Assembly (NCBI GenBank): GCA_014058405.1
Contig: CP047423.1
Coordinates: 1,612,001-1,676,000, forward strand
Origin: Candidatus Nitrospira kreftii
GTDB taxonomy: Bacteria; Nitrospirota; Nitrospiria; Nitrospirales; Nitrospiraceae
DNA: 64,000 bases
Direction of reading: 5' to 3'
Shown: positions 36,063 to 46,400 of the stretch, piece after piece
Position numbering within the stretch: position 1 is the stretch's first letter
Layout of the letters: every line of letters starts with the position of its first letter
Translations under genes and position numbers: made by a program
Notes under the pieces: generated by a model
Databases searched by the model: none
Told to the model about the DNA's origin: nothing
The model's input: only the letters and a program-made list of their open reading frames with translations

Positions 36063-37343
36063 CTATGTCTGAGAATGATCCGTAGGCGATGGTTTGTCGA
36101 CGGCACCTCTTCTTGGAAACAACAAGGCAGCTCCCGGTTTAAAGGTGAGGTAGTACCATATCCATTCCAGCATAACTCGTACTCGGTTCCTGAGTCCGAT
36201 GAGAAAAAAGATATGGACAAAGCACCAAATCAACCATGCAAGAAGTCCCGAGGCATGGAGTGGGCCGGACTGAACGACGGCTTGGGCACGGCCGATCGTG
36301 GCCAGCATGCCACGGTCTTTGTAAACGAAAGGTGAGCGTTGCTCCGGAACCGTGTCTTGGTTGATCAGGCTGGCGACGTGCCTTCCTTGTTGTATGGCCA
36401 CCGGAGCGACTCCGGGCAATGGCTTTCCATCTCTTCCCTGAAAGTGTGCCGCGTCCCCGATGACGAAGATCCACGGATCGTCTGGAATTGTCAGATCCGG
36501 TCGGACTATGATCCGACCTGAAGAATCCTGAGGAACTGATAGGGTCTTCAGAAGAGGGGAGGCGTTGTTGCCTGCAGCCCAAATGATATTGTTTGATGGT
36601 ATCCATTCTGTTCCTACCATCACGCCATTGTCCTGAATCGCACTCACCGGGCTGCTCAACTTGATAGTCACGCCCATGCGAACGAGCGCATGGGCGGCCT
36701 TCGTCGAAAGAGAGGAGTCGAATCCGGGCAGAATGCGAGGGCCGGCCTCGACAAGGATAATCGAGAGAGCATCAGGCGGTATGGTGGGAAAATCTTTGCT
36801 AAGGACACGTCTGCCGATTTCGGCCAGCGATCCGGCCAGCTCTACTCCGGTTGGACCGCCTCCCACGATGACGTATGTCAGATGTTCCTGTGCAAGGGTG
36901 TTGCCGTTCGCTTGTCCCGCCACTTCGAATGTGAGCAACATCCGTTCGCGCAATTGGATAGCATCGGTCATTGTCTTGAGGCCAGGCGCCCACGATTCCC
37001 AGGCATCATGTCCGAAATAGGCGTGACGAGATCCCGGAGCGACAACTAGAACATCAAAGGCGATCGGGTTTCCTTTTTGCCGGTGAACAACTCGATCGAT
37101 TTTGTCAATCAACAGCACGTCATCCATCAAAATCCGAACATTGGGATGCGCCCGTAACAGCGTCCGTAATGGCCACGCAATATCTCCCGGTGACAAGGCT
37201 GCGGTAGCCACTTGGTAGAGCAGCGGTTGAAAAAGATGATGGTTCGTGCGGTCGATCAGTGTGACATCGGCTTGCCGCAGAGCGCGAGCAACGGTCAGGC
37301 CTCCAAACCCACCTCCTATGATGACAATCCGCTTATGTGCCAC
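36063..37343 (-). CDS. type II NADH:quinone oxidoreductase (NDH-2), copy 1
   Basis: The 426-residue flavoprotein has the FAD-binding motif IVIIGGGFGGLTVARAL at the N-terminus and the NAD-binding motif VIVGGGPTGVELAGSL at about residue 165. VIGDAAHFQGRDGKPLPGVAPVAIQQG is the typical C-terminal FAD segment. A C-terminal hydrophobic stretch (LLAWLIWCFVHIFFLIGLRNR) should attach it to the membrane, as in NDH-2. It would pass electrons from NADH to quinone without pumping protons. It is one of two adjacent paralogs on the same strand. Confidence 0.9.
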   Translation of the reverse strand: MAHKRIVIIGGGFGGLTVARALRQADVTLIDRTNHHLFQPLLYQVATAALSPGDIAWPLRTLLRAHPNVRILMDDVLLIDKIDRVVHRQKGNPIAFDVLVVAPGSRHAYFGHDAWESWAPGLKTMTDAIQLRERMLLTFEVAGQANGNTLAQEHLTYVIVGGGPTGVELAGSLAEIGRRVLSKDFPTIPPDALSIILVEAGPRILPGFDSSLSTKAAHALVRMGVTIKLSSPVSAIQDNGVMVGTEWIPSNNIIWAAGNNASPLLKTLSVPQDSSGRIIVRPDLTIPDDPWIFVIGDAAHFQGRDGKPLPGVAPVAIQQGRHVASLINQDTVPEQRSPFVYKDRGMLATIGRAQAVVQSGPLHASGLLAWLIWCFVHIFFLIGLRNRVRVMLEWIWYYLTFKPGAALLFPRRGAVDKPSPTDHSQT

Positions 37344-37618
37344 TGGATCATGTTCGCTGGGCTGTTACACCGTCGACGAGTTGTCGAGTGCCCTTTCCGT
37401 GTCTTGCAGTGTAGTGTCACTCTGCAGCCAGAATGTAGTATTTCATGCTGTCAGATCTCAACCAAGTAAGGATATCAGGAAGGGATTGAACAACCGGCTG
37501 GTTCAATTTACGACTATGAGCGGTGATGGAGGAGTTCTACGGGACTACTTCTTCCCTGACGTCATCGAAAGGTGTTTGGCAGGGTCTGGGAAATCAACGG
37601 GTGAATCAATCTTGGACA

Positions 37619-38938
37619 TCACGCCGCGCGACGTATAGGGGGACGATCTTCAACAGCATTCTCATGAACAGCATCTGTTGATGAAGCACTGCATTGAGTG
37701 GGTGGTTGCTCACACAGCAGTCGGGCACCTGGCTTGAAGGTGAGATAGTACCATGTCCATTCCGACATGACTCGTATTCGGTTTCTGAATCCAATCAGGA
37801 AGAAAACATGGACAACACACCAGAGGGTCCACGCTACGATTCCTGATGCGTGGAACGGGCCGATCTGGGCGACAGCTTGTGCACGGCCGATGGTCGCCAA
37901 CATACCCCGGTCTTTATAGATAAACGGTGGACGTTGCTTAGGCTGGAGGTCTTCGTTGATGACCTTGGCGACATATTGACCCTCTTTCATGGCGACCGGG
38001 GCGATTCCCGGCAAAGGCTTCCCATCGCGACCAAGGCAATGGGCAGCGTCACCGATGACAAAAATCCACGGGTCATCCGGAACAGTCAGATCCGGTCGGA
38101 CCTTGACCCGACCGTATGAATCTTGAGGAGCCTCCAGAGTGTTCAGCAGGGGCGATGCTTTGTTACCCGCTGCCCAGATGACATTGGCGGACGGGACCCA
38201 TTCGTTCCCGACCATCACTCCGTCTGAACGAACGGCACTGACCGGATTATTCAATTTCACCGTGACTCCCATGCCTTCGAGTACGGCCAGAGCTTTGGCC
38301 GACAACGTGGGATCAAAGCCCGGCAGCACGCGCGGGCCGGCCTCGACGAGGACGACCGAAAGATCCTCCAAGCGCAAATGAGGATAGTCCGGCCCCATGG
38401 CCTTTCTCCCGATCTCGATGAGTGATCCGGCTAATTCAACCCCCGTGGGCCCTCCTCCAACGATGACGAAGGTGAGGCGATTCTGTGTCCCGGTCTCAGC
38501 TCGTTGCCGTTCTGCAACTTCGAAGGCGAGCAGCATACGCTCACGTAAATGAACGGCATCAGCCATGGTTTTGAGCCCTGGAGCCAGCACCTCCCACTCA
38601 TCGTGCCCAAAATAGGCATGACGTGATCCTGGGGCGACAATTAAGGAGTCAAAGGCAATCGGGGCACTGTCTCGGAGACGGATGACTCGAGCGGTTCGGT
38701 CAATCGACAACACGTCATCCATGACCACACGGACGTTCGGTTGTGAACGGAAGAGCGTACGCAACGGCCAGGCAATGTCGCTGGGAGACAATGCCGCGGT
38801 AGCCACTTGGTAGAGCAACGGCTGAAAGACATGGTGGTTTGTGCGGTCGACCAAGATCACATCGACATCGCGCAGGAAACGCGCCACCGTCATACCTGCA
38901 AATCCGCTCCCAATAATGACGACACGTTTTCTAATCAT
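37619..38938 (-). CDS. type II NADH:quinone oxidoreductase (NDH-2), copy 2
   Basis: This is a paralog of the neighbouring gene at 36063-37343, with the same motifs: VVIIGSGFAGMTVARFL, FVIVGGGPTGVELAGSL and VIGDAAHCLGRDGKPLPGIAP. It has the same C-terminal membrane segment (IVAWTLWCVVHVFFLIGFRNRIRV). It carries an extra C-terminal tail of about 30 residues rich in Cys and Ser. I place the start at the ATG at 38938, aligned with the other copy; a TTG at 38968 would add ten residues. The 275 bp between the two genes may hold a separate promoter for copy 1. Confidence 0.9.
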   Translation of the reverse strand: MIRKRVVIIGSGFAGMTVARFLRDVDVILVDRTNHHVFQPLLYQVATAALSPSDIAWPLRTLFRSQPNVRVVMDDVLSIDRTARVIRLRDSAPIAFDSLIVAPGSRHAYFGHDEWEVLAPGLKTMADAVHLRERMLLAFEVAERQRAETGTQNRLTFVIVGGGPTGVELAGSLIEIGRKAMGPDYPHLRLEDLSVVLVEAGPRVLPGFDPTLSAKALAVLEGMGVTVKLNNPVSAVRSDGVMVGNEWVPSANVIWAAGNKASPLLNTLEAPQDSYGRVKVRPDLTVPDDPWIFVIGDAAHCLGRDGKPLPGIAPVAMKEGQYVAKVINEDLQPKQRPPFIYKDRGMLATIGRAQAVAQIGPFHASGIVAWTLWCVVHVFFLIGFRNRIRVMSEWTWYYLTFKPGARLLCEQPPTQCSASSTDAVHENAVEDRPPIRRAA

Positions 38939-39128
38939 TGGATGAGATAAGAGGGTAGGCTTAATCAAGAATTCACTTTCACCATTTGGAACGTTTTCAC
39001 GCTACGTGGAGAGCGGGAAACTGTCAAATGCTTCCTCCAAATCCGGTTTTGCATCCTCTTTCTAAGAATCGGCAAGTCTCATATTTTCTTGAGTCCATGA
39101 GCGGGCAACACACTTGGTCTGGCCATCT

Positions 39129-39179
39129 GTGTAGCTGCTGCTACACTTATCTCGACGGAGTCGGGAGGTTTGCTCCCGA
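39129..39179 (+). other. two leader hairpins upstream of a lipoprotein gene
   Basis: GTGTAGC-tgct-GCTACAC (39129-39146) and TCGGGAG-gtttg-CTCCCGA (39161-39179) are two perfect 7-bp hairpins in a row, ending 36 bp before the lipoprotein start at 39216. Neither is followed by a T-run. They may be leader structure or an operator. Confidence 0.4.
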
Positions 39180-39215
39180 TTGAGATCGGCCTGAATGGGA
39201 AAAGGAGTGCCCTGT

Positions 39216-39959
39216 ATGACTGTCGAAGCTACTCATGCGATGAAAATAGTCCGACTTGCTTGTTTTGCCTGGATCTGTATGGCGGTGGGAGCCTGCTCAG
39301 GCGGTTATCATACGTCGAACGTGAACGGTGAGAAGAAAGTCTATCGCGTTAATGACCAGGGCACCAAGACGCTGGTGTACGAGACCGATCCGGCCGGGAA
39401 CATGACGATACACGACGCTGATGATCCAATGGCCAAGCAGCAGGCTGCCGCGCAAGAATTGGCAGAACAGGTCAGTGCCAAAAGGGCTGAACATCTCGAT
39501 CAGCTCAGCATGGGACCCAAACGGCAGCCAAACGACCCCATCTATGTGACCCTTTCCCCCCCGGAGTTGGATGATAATATGCAGCGGGCAGAGCGGTCAA
39601 AAGGGGTGGTCGAGGAACAGATTCGACGTGAGTTTATTGGAGACCCTATTATCAAGCTCACCGATGAACATCGGAACCGATCAGGTCTCTTAAAGCCGCG
39701 TATACGAGTGGATGCCGTTGAGGTGTCACCGAAGGTTTCGTTAAGGGAAGCTTACGGGGTCGATCGAAAGACAGGCAAGCGGAGCAAAGTACTGGCGGTT
39801 GTCTTTGAGGCGACCATCACATCGCAAGTGCCACCCGCCACCTATACCGTGTCCGAGTCAGGCCATGTTTTGAAGAATGTGGAAGTGTCCAAACGATTTG
39901 CCAAGCATGTCAAACAAGTTATTTTGGAGAAAATTGGCCCCAACATTCCTGCTCAGTGA
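39216..39959 (+). CDS. lipoprotein of unknown function
   Basis: I use the ATG at 39216, preceded by AAAGGAG; an upstream ATG at 39195 is less likely. The signal peptide carries a lipobox AVGACSGG (Cys at about 27). The mature part starts with a beta-rich stretch with YRVNDQGTKTLVYETDPAG, followed by a charged helix (about 65-95) and a C-terminal domain with RIRVDAVEVSPKVSLREAYGVD. I recognise no family. Confidence 0.75.
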   Translation: MTVEATHAMKIVRLACFAWICMAVGACSGGYHTSNVNGEKKVYRVNDQGTKTLVYETDPAGNMTIHDADDPMAKQQAAAQELAEQVSAKRAEHLDQLSMGPKRQPNDPIYVTLSPPELDDNMQRAERSKGVVEEQIRREFIGDPIIKLTDEHRNRSGLLKPRIRVDAVEVSPKVSLREAYGVDRKTGKRSKVLAVVFEATITSQVPPATYTVSESGHVLKNVEVSKRFAKHVKQVILEKIGPNIPAQ

Positions 39960-40101
39960 GCAGACGTTCCCGCACGGATTGTAAAACGAGCTATCCCCAA
40001 TACCTCCTGACTTGAGAACAAACATTGAATCTGCCAGCTTATGTGATGAGACTCACCTATCATTCATGTCATAATGTCCACCACTTCAGCGTGAGTCCCA
40101 C

Positions 40102-40674
40102 ATGGCAAAGATCAATCCACCTGTCTCTCGAATCACGATCACTGATACTTCGGGGAGGCTGCGCATCGTCATTCCCTGTAGTCGTAGCTGGTTCATCATC
40201 GGATTTTTGGGGTTTTGGGTCTGTGGCTGGGCGGTGGCTGAATTCATGGTCTCTAAGCAGTTTTTACAGGGTGATGCTCCGCCGGAGGGTGAATCCTTCA
40301 TGCTGGCATGGTTCGCCGTCTGGACGGTTAGCGGGCTGTTGGCCATTTATGCCTGGTTGTGGCAGGTGGTGGGAAAAGAGATTGTCACTGTACAGGGCCA
40401 CACGTTCACAACTCGACGCGAGGTTGGAGGATTCGGGTTCGACAAGGAATACGATCTTCTGCAGATGCGAGATCTGCGTGCTGCGCAAGTTGGATTCAAT
40501 CCGCTGGATATCTCATCCAGCCTCCAATTGTGGGGAATCGGCGGTGGGGTAATTGCCTTTGACTATGGGACGAGAACTGTTCGCTTCGGCGCAGGCCTTG
40601 ATGAAGCCGAAGCCAAGGAAATCTTGACGGCCATCACTCAGCGTTTCCGTATCCAGGAGAGTCGGAAGACTTAG
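40102..40674 (+). CDS. membrane protein of unknown function
   Basis: The 190-residue product has two membrane segments (about 28-50 and 68-92), with a cytoplasmic-looking C-terminal domain that reads like a small PH-type beta domain (GKEIVTVQGHTFTTRREVGGFGFDKEYDL). No catalytic motif is seen. Confidence 0.65.
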   Translation: MAKINPPVSRITITDTSGRLRIVIPCSRSWFIIGFLGFWVCGWAVAEFMVSKQFLQGDAPPEGESFMLAWFAVWTVSGLLAIYAWLWQVVGKEIVTVQGHTFTTRREVGGFGFDKEYDLLQMRDLRAAQVGFNPLDISSSLQLWGIGGGVIAFDYGTRTVRFGAGLDEAEAKEILTAITQRFRIQESRKT

Positions 40675-40712
40675 GCACCTTCATCTAGTCCACCGCTTGC
40701 CGTGAACCGGAG

Positions 40713-40977
40713 CTATCGAATCAGACTATCATATTCTGTGTGTGTGCCGATCCAGAACCATACGACGCCATCGGGTGCATCCACACCTATGGCTCGATAG
40801 TTGAGGCTGACGCGAGCCGACCAGAAACGCCCCACCTTCTTGAAATGTAACGAAGGATGCTGCGGGTTTGTCTTCAGAAGTTCGAAAGCTTTGTCGGCTT
40901 GTTCGCGGAGCGGAGCAGAGCAGAGCAGGAAGGGAGTTGTAGTAAGCCCAGAAATCAGGTGAGGCGTGATGGATCAA
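40713..40977 (-). pseudogene. RelE/ParE-type toxin with a 5-bp repeat frameshift
   Basis: Translation starts at TTG 40977, which overlaps the antitoxin stop (TTGA), and reads IHHASPDFWAYYNSLPALL. In another frame the rest of a RelE/ParE toxin follows: REQADKAFELLKTNPQHPSL, then WSARVSLNYRAIGVD, and WFWIGTHTEYDSLIR ending at TAG 40713. The frame change falls in a run of three GAGCA units (40913-40927, plus strand). Removing one unit restores a single open frame through PALLREQADKAFELL. So the gene is currently out of frame, probably through slippage, and could revert. Confidence 0.82.
40913..40927 (+). repeat. triple 5-bp tandem repeat inside the toxin gene
   Basis: Three uninterrupted copies of GAGCA. 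Two copies would keep the toxin in frame and three copies break it. Confidence 0.9.
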
Positions 40978-41174
40978 AGCTTCGTTGATTGGCCGGAGGT
41001 GTGAGCGCGAAGCGCCTTATCAGCCAGTGCATCAAGCTTCCCAGCTTTTATATCGGCCTCAAACTGACGATCCCACGCCTCAGCATCAAACGCCGCGTAC
41101 CAAGAGCGGAACGCCGTAAGTTCATCAGGCATGAGGCTCTCAATCTGCTGTTCGATATGCTCAACCTTGCTCAT
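40974..41174 (-). CDS. antitoxin of a RelE/ParE-type module
   Basis: The 66-residue product begins with a short helix (MSKVEHIEQQIESLMPDELTAFRSW) and continues with AFDAEAWDRQFEADIKAGKLDALADKAL, the common layout of small addiction-module antitoxins with a toxin-wrapping C-terminus. The stop codon overlaps the toxin TTG start. The gene is intact while the toxin is out of frame. Confidence 0.8.
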   Translation of the reverse strand: MSKVEHIEQQIESLMPDELTAFRSWYAAFDAEAWDRQFEADIKAGKLDALADKALRAHTSGQSTKL

Positions 41175-41248
41175 GTATCAAGCATACCAGCATCGGAAAC
41201 GGGTGTCAGCCAGGTCACGAGAAGCTGCTGCGAGCTAGAAATGAGTCT

Positions 41249-41665
41249 TTACTTGGCCCAGATGTATCGCACCAGTGCCATCCCAAACGCGAATGAGAAA
41301 CCATACGCAAAGGAGTCGAGACGAATCGGTTCCTGCTCTCGGCTACGGCGCCAGGCTCCGAGCTTTGCCATGGTTAGGCCTGCAACAATCGGAGTCAGAA
41401 GCAGATTTGCAATTCGAAGCCCTTGAGGCTGGATGAAATGATCTTGGAAGAGCCAAACACTTAGAGCCCCAAGTATTGCGCCCCACGCGAGATACCCGAT
41501 GACCGCCAACCACGGTGCCAGTGGCTTTGGCCGCCGGAAGGTCTCTCGCATCCCATGTGCAACAATTTCCACAATAATCTCTCCAACGGTCTGGAGAAAA
41601 ACTTCACCAAGGACCTGCCATAGGGCTACGAGGGTTTCAAATAGAATTGCACCGATGAATTCCAT
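41249..41665 (-). CDS. membrane protein of unknown function
   Basis: The 138-residue product has an amphipathic/hydrophobic N-terminus and three likely membrane segments (about 50-72, 84-100 and 118-135). The middle part has a short basic loop (AWRRSREQEPIR). I recognise no family. Confidence 0.65.
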   Translation of the reverse strand: MEFIGAILFETLVALWQVLGEVFLQTVGEIIVEIVAHGMRETFRRPKPLAPWLAVIGYLAWGAILGALSVWLFQDHFIQPQGLRIANLLLTPIVAGLTMAKLGAWRRSREQEPIRLDSFAYGFSFAFGMALVRYIWAK

Positions 41666-41968
41666 GCCGAAAGGGTAGCCGCCGTATGCCGCGATTACCT
41701 AAGCCATATTTTCCCGTGGCGCTATGGCAGGCTATGCAGCAGTGAAATCTCAGGGACATCGAGCAAGTGGATTAAGGCGAGGGTACCTCTCTATCCATGA
41801 GTCGTCAATCGATCGCGGAAACATGACAACGAAGTAAATAGTTAACCTGCTGCATTGCAAGGATAAAAATCAAAGGGGTGATGTAGGTAGTGACGACTAT
41901 ATTCTGTATCGTTTGGAGCACGGGGTGACTGCTGATGAATGGACGGACGCGGGATTGGGAGCCAGGCG

Positions 41969-42000
41969 CGCCAGGGCCTTCATTGTGAGAGACCCTGGCG
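41969..42000 (-). terminator. possible terminator after the DUF4399-like gene
   Basis: CGCCAGGG (41969-41976) and CCCTGGCG (41993-42000) form an 8-bp stem 25 bp after the stop of the gene at 42025. There is no T-run, so it may act with rho or be only an inverted repeat. The rest of 41666-42024 shows no gene. Confidence 0.35.
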
Positions 42001-42024
42001 GTGTGAAACTGGTGGGTTCTTGTC

Positions 42025-42378
42025 CTACTGCACTTCGACGGTAATGGTCTGGCTGGCTGCGACGAGGGCATGGTCCTTTGTAGCACCCGTCACGGTAATC
42101 TGGTGCGGTCCCCGGCTCAGTCCCTTAACCGTTCCGCCAAATCCCTTCTGGTACTCGTTATCCACGAAGACGTGGGCATGGGCAGCCTGTGAGCCCTTGG
42201 TCAACTCGTATTTCAGCTCAAAGCTATCCTTGACCTTGTCCCCGGCTTTAGGAGACGTAATTACAACCTTCGACCCATCCTCTATTGGTTTATCGGCTGC
42301 GAAGACTGGTGCTCCGCTCAGATAGCCGGTTAGTGCGATTCCTAAACCCATGAACGCCATACGTCTCATCACGTGCAT
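42025..42378 (-). CDS. DUF4399-like exported protein
   Basis: The start at 42378 is supported by GGAGGT upstream. A signal peptide (about 1-28, ending PVFAAD) precedes a single beta-domain with VVITSPKAGDKVKDSFELKYEL, AHAHVFVDNEYQKGF and LSRGPHQITVTGAT. This His-containing pattern (AHAHVFVD) is typical of DUF4399 and related small periplasmic proteins. Function is unknown. Confidence 0.8.
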   Translation of the reverse strand: MHVMRRMAFMGLGIALTGYLSGAPVFAADKPIEDGSKVVITSPKAGDKVKDSFELKYELTKGSQAAHAHVFVDNEYQKGFGGTVKGLSRGPHQITVTGATKDHALVAASQTITVEVQ

Positions 42379-42567
42379 CAAGACCTCCAAATGTGAAATT
42401 GTTTCGTAACCTTTTCACTCTAACACCCCATTTGGCGTTAATGTTGGTCTCATTCAGAGAGCCGGATGGGGGTTGTTCAGTTTCGGTGATCTCCTGAGAA
42501 TCACGGATTCCAGAAGCATGATCAGAATCTCTTCCGGTTCAATGCCGTGTGGGCAGAAGCGTGACCG

Positions 42568-43305
42568 TCAGCGCCGTCCGTCATACCAGACGGAAAGATG
42601 CTTCTTATCCTGCAAGGTTCGTTTGGGCAGCAGAAAGATTCGGAATATCTGGGCGGCTATCTCACGGCCTGAGTAGAGCGAGATCTTGCGGGATGACGTT
42701 TCCAGCGGATGCGTGGTCAGGATGGTAAATTGAAGGCCACGCTCACGTCCCCATCGTTTCAACTGTTTACTGAGCCTGATTTCGTCTAACGCATAGAGGT
42801 CTTGGTCAAATCCGCCGACCTCCTGAAACGCATCGCGACGGCAGACCATCAGCGCTCCAGCCGCCCAGCGACAGAGGATCGATGTTCTGGTCCAGAGCTG
42901 GAGGGTCAGATTCGCCCACCAGGGTAAACCATCCATGCGCAGTGTACTGCCACATCCGACAGACCTGCCGGATTCGATCATTTGCAAAATGTCTGCAAGC
43001 AGGCCAGGGCTGAGCAGGCTGTCGGCATCCAAAAACAACAGCCAGTCGCCGGTTGCCTGAGCTGCGCCGGTATTACGTGCCCGGCCGATTTGATTGATCG
43101 GCTCGAAGACGACTCGTGCGCCGGCTCGCTCGGCCAATTCAGCGGTGTGATCGGTGGAGTTGTTGTCGACGACAATGATCTCTGAGGTGAAACCAGATTT
43201 GGAATGAGAGGTGACTGACAGCATGATTGAATGTACGCACTGTTCGATGAGGCGCGCTTCGTTAAAGGCCGGGACGATGATGGAGAGATGCATGAGTGGC
43301 ATCAT
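42568..43305 (-). CDS. glycosyltransferase family 2
   Basis: The 245-residue GT-A fold protein has LSIIVPAFNEARLIEQCVHSI at the N-terminus, IIVVDNNSTDHTAELA, and a metal-binding DAD in DWLLFLDADSLLSPG. WAAGALMVCRRDAFQEVGGFD is the usual acceptor-side motif of the family. No membrane segment is clear. Donor and acceptor are unknown. Confidence 0.9.
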   Translation of the reverse strand: MMPLMHLSIIVPAFNEARLIEQCVHSIMLSVTSHSKSGFTSEIIVVDNNSTDHTAELAERAGARVVFEPINQIGRARNTGAAQATGDWLLFLDADSLLSPGLLADILQMIESGRSVGCGSTLRMDGLPWWANLTLQLWTRTSILCRWAAGALMVCRRDAFQEVGGFDQDLYALDEIRLSKQLKRWGRERGLQFTILTTHPLETSSRKISLYSGREIAAQIFRIFLLPKRTLQDKKHLSVWYDGRR

Positions 43306-43412
43306 GCCATAGCTGCCCTGGACTCTGAAATGGGCAAGCAGATCGACATAGGGAGAGAATAGGTAGATGGGCCATCGTGTCAGCGCGCTCCATGCATGGT
43401 AAGATCCCGCCT

Positions 43413-46400
43413 ATGCAGCTTTCGGGGTTTCATCCGATTATTTCCAATTGGTTTTCTACGTCCATCGGGCAGCCGACCGACGTCCAAGTCCAGGCCTGGC
43501 CGGCCATCCAATCCGGAGCTGATGCGCTGATTGCCGCGCCGACGGGATCCGGCAAGACTCTCGCAGCATTCCTCTCCTGTATTGACCACCTCTTCAAGCA
43601 AGCCCTCGCGCGTGAGCTCGACGACCACACCCATGTACTCTATGTTTCACCTCTCAAAGCGCTGAGTAACGACATTCAGAAAAATCTTCAGAAGCCGCTG
43701 GCAGAAATCGGACAACTGGCGCTCCAGGACGGGCTCCTGATGCCTGAGTTGCGCGTGCTGGTGCGAACCGGCGACACGCCCATGGCTGATCGCCAGCAGA
43801 TGCTCAAGCGGCCACCTCATATTCTTGTCACGACGCCAGAATCGCTGTTCATCCTATTGACGGCTGAGAAGAGTCGAAAGCTCCTACAGACCGTGCGGAC
43901 CGTGATCGTGGACGAAATTCACGCGCTGGCGCCGAACAAGCGGGGCGCCCATGTGGCGCTGTCGCTGGAGCGGCTGGAAGCGTTGACGCTGGTGAAGCCG
44001 CAACGGATCGGCTTGTCAGCGACTCAGCGACCGATCGAAATGGTGGCGGAGTTCCTTGTCGGTGCCAGAGGCGCATCTCTCGTAAAGCGTGAAACGTCTC
44101 TCGTGAAAGAAGCTACGAACGACGAGATACGAGCGACGAACGACGTGAGAATTATTGACGTCGGCCATCGCCGGGAGCTGGATCTCGCCGTAGAAGTACC
44201 GAAAGACGAATTGAGTGCCATTGCGACGAATGCCATCTGGTCTGATGTGTACGACCGTGTTGCAGAACTGGTTCGGCAGCATCGTTCCACGCTCGTATTT
44301 GTGAATACCCGACGCCTTGCGGAACGAGTCTCCCATTATCTGGAAGAACGCCTCAAAGATTTAGGTTCTGATGTCGTCGCCGCGCACCACGGCAGCCTTT
44401 CCCGACAGATCAGGCTTTCGGCTGAAGAGCGATTGAAAAGTGGTAAGACTCGCGTGGTCATTGCCACAGCCTCTCTGGAATTGGGTATCGACGTAGGTAC
44501 GGTCGATCTTGTCTGTCAGATCGGCTCGCCGAGAGCCATTGCCACTGGGCTGCAACGGATCGGTCGTGCAGGCCACTGGATCAATGCGATTCCTAAAGGC
44601 CGCCTATTCGCCATGACTCGAGATGAGCTCGTAGAGTGTGCCGCGCTGGTACGGGCCATTCGCGCCGGTGTTTTGGACCAGATTGAGATTCCTCCGGCAC
44701 CGCTCGATATTCTTGCGCAACAGATCGTCGCTGCCGCTGCGACACAGACCTGGGCGGAAGCAGACCTGTTCGCCCTATGTCGGCGCGCGTATCCCTATCG
44801 AGCGCTGTCACGCGGGGAGTTCGATGCGGTAGTGCGAATGTTGGCGGATGGGATTGCGACACAGCGCGGGCGCGGGCTTGCGTACCTCTACCACGACCGC
44901 ATCAATCATCGGCTCAAGGGTCGGCGGGGAGCGCGGCTGGCGGCCATCACGTCAGGCGGCGCGATCCCCGATACGGCGAACTATGCTGTGGTAGCAGAAC
45001 CGGACGGTACAGTGGTGGGATCGGTCGATGAAGATTTTGCTGTTGAAAGTCTTGCCGGTGACATTATGTTGCTTGGTAACACCTCATGGCGCATTAAGGG
45101 AGTGGAAGCCGGAAAGGTTCGTGTTGAGGATGCACAGGGAGCACCGCCGAACATTCCCTTTTGGCGCGGGGAGGCTCCCTCGCGAACAACAGAGCTCTCC
45201 GCAGAAGTCGCCGAACTTCGGCGGGCGATTGCGGACAAGGCCGACTCGTCGTTGTCGGCCATTCAGTGGTTGAGACAGGATTGTGGTCTTGATCAACGAG
45301 GGGCTCAACAGGCTATTGAATACGTCCTGATCGGAAAGGCGGTGCTGGGCGCTGTACCAACCCAGACTCTCATCGTCGCAGAACGGTTTTTCGATGAGAG
45401 CGGTGGGATGCAATTGGTAATTCATGCGCCGTTTGGTGGACGCATCAACAAGGCGTGGGGATTGGCTCTGCGCAAACGATTCTGTGTGACGTTCGACTTC
45501 GAGTTGCAGGCCGCGGCCACGGATAATGGCCTGGTTATCTCCCTCGGCGAGAAACACAGTTTTCCACTCGAGTCGGTGTTCGGCTATCTTCACTCCAAAT
45601 CGGTCAGAGAGGTGTTGGTGCAGGCTGTGCTCTTGGCGCCCATGTTCACCACACGTTGGCGCTGGAATGCCTCGCGATCATTGGCGCTGCTGCGATTTTC
45701 CAACGGCAAGAAGGTGCCGCCGCAAATCCAACGGATGAAATCGGAGGATCTCTTGGCGGCGATTTTCCCGGATGCCATCGCCTGCCAGGAAAATCTGACA
45801 GGGGAGCGGGTCGCGCGAGAGATCCCGGACCATCCCTTGGTCAAGGAAACGCTCCGAGATTGCTTGACTGAGGCGATGGATATTGAAGGACTCACAGCGG
45901 TATTGCAAAGGATCGAAAGAGGGCAAATCCGCTCTGTTGCGGTCGAGACACCGGCTCCGTCCGTATTTTCTCACGAAATCCTGAACGCGAATCCCTATGC
46001 CTTTCTTGATGATGCACCGTTGGAAGAGCGCCGGGCGCGCGCGGTGGAAATGCGGCGAACGTTACCACCCGACTTGGTCGGGGAAGTTGGGGCACTTGAT
46101 CTCGAAGCAATCGACGAAGTCGTGCGTGAGTCCTGGCCAATTGTGCGTGATGCGGACGAGCTGCATGACGCGTTGCTCACGCTGGTCTGGGTGCCTTCCG
46201 AGACGGTGATCGAATGGCAATCGTTCCTACCGGAGCTGATCGAATCAGACCGTGCCATGGAACTTTCAGCAAAGGGATGGGTGGCGACAGAACATCGAGA
46301 GGGAGTAGAGCGAGTGCTGGCGGGAGAAGATGATGCGACGCTTACCGGCATTCTCCAAGGGTGGATGGAGAGTATCGGTCCCACGACAGTAGCAGAGCTC

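Noticed and set aside
40913..40927. CRISPR or long tandem repeat array
   Set aside because: Only three 5-bp units are present. I saw no regularly spaced repeats of CRISPR type anywhere in the window.
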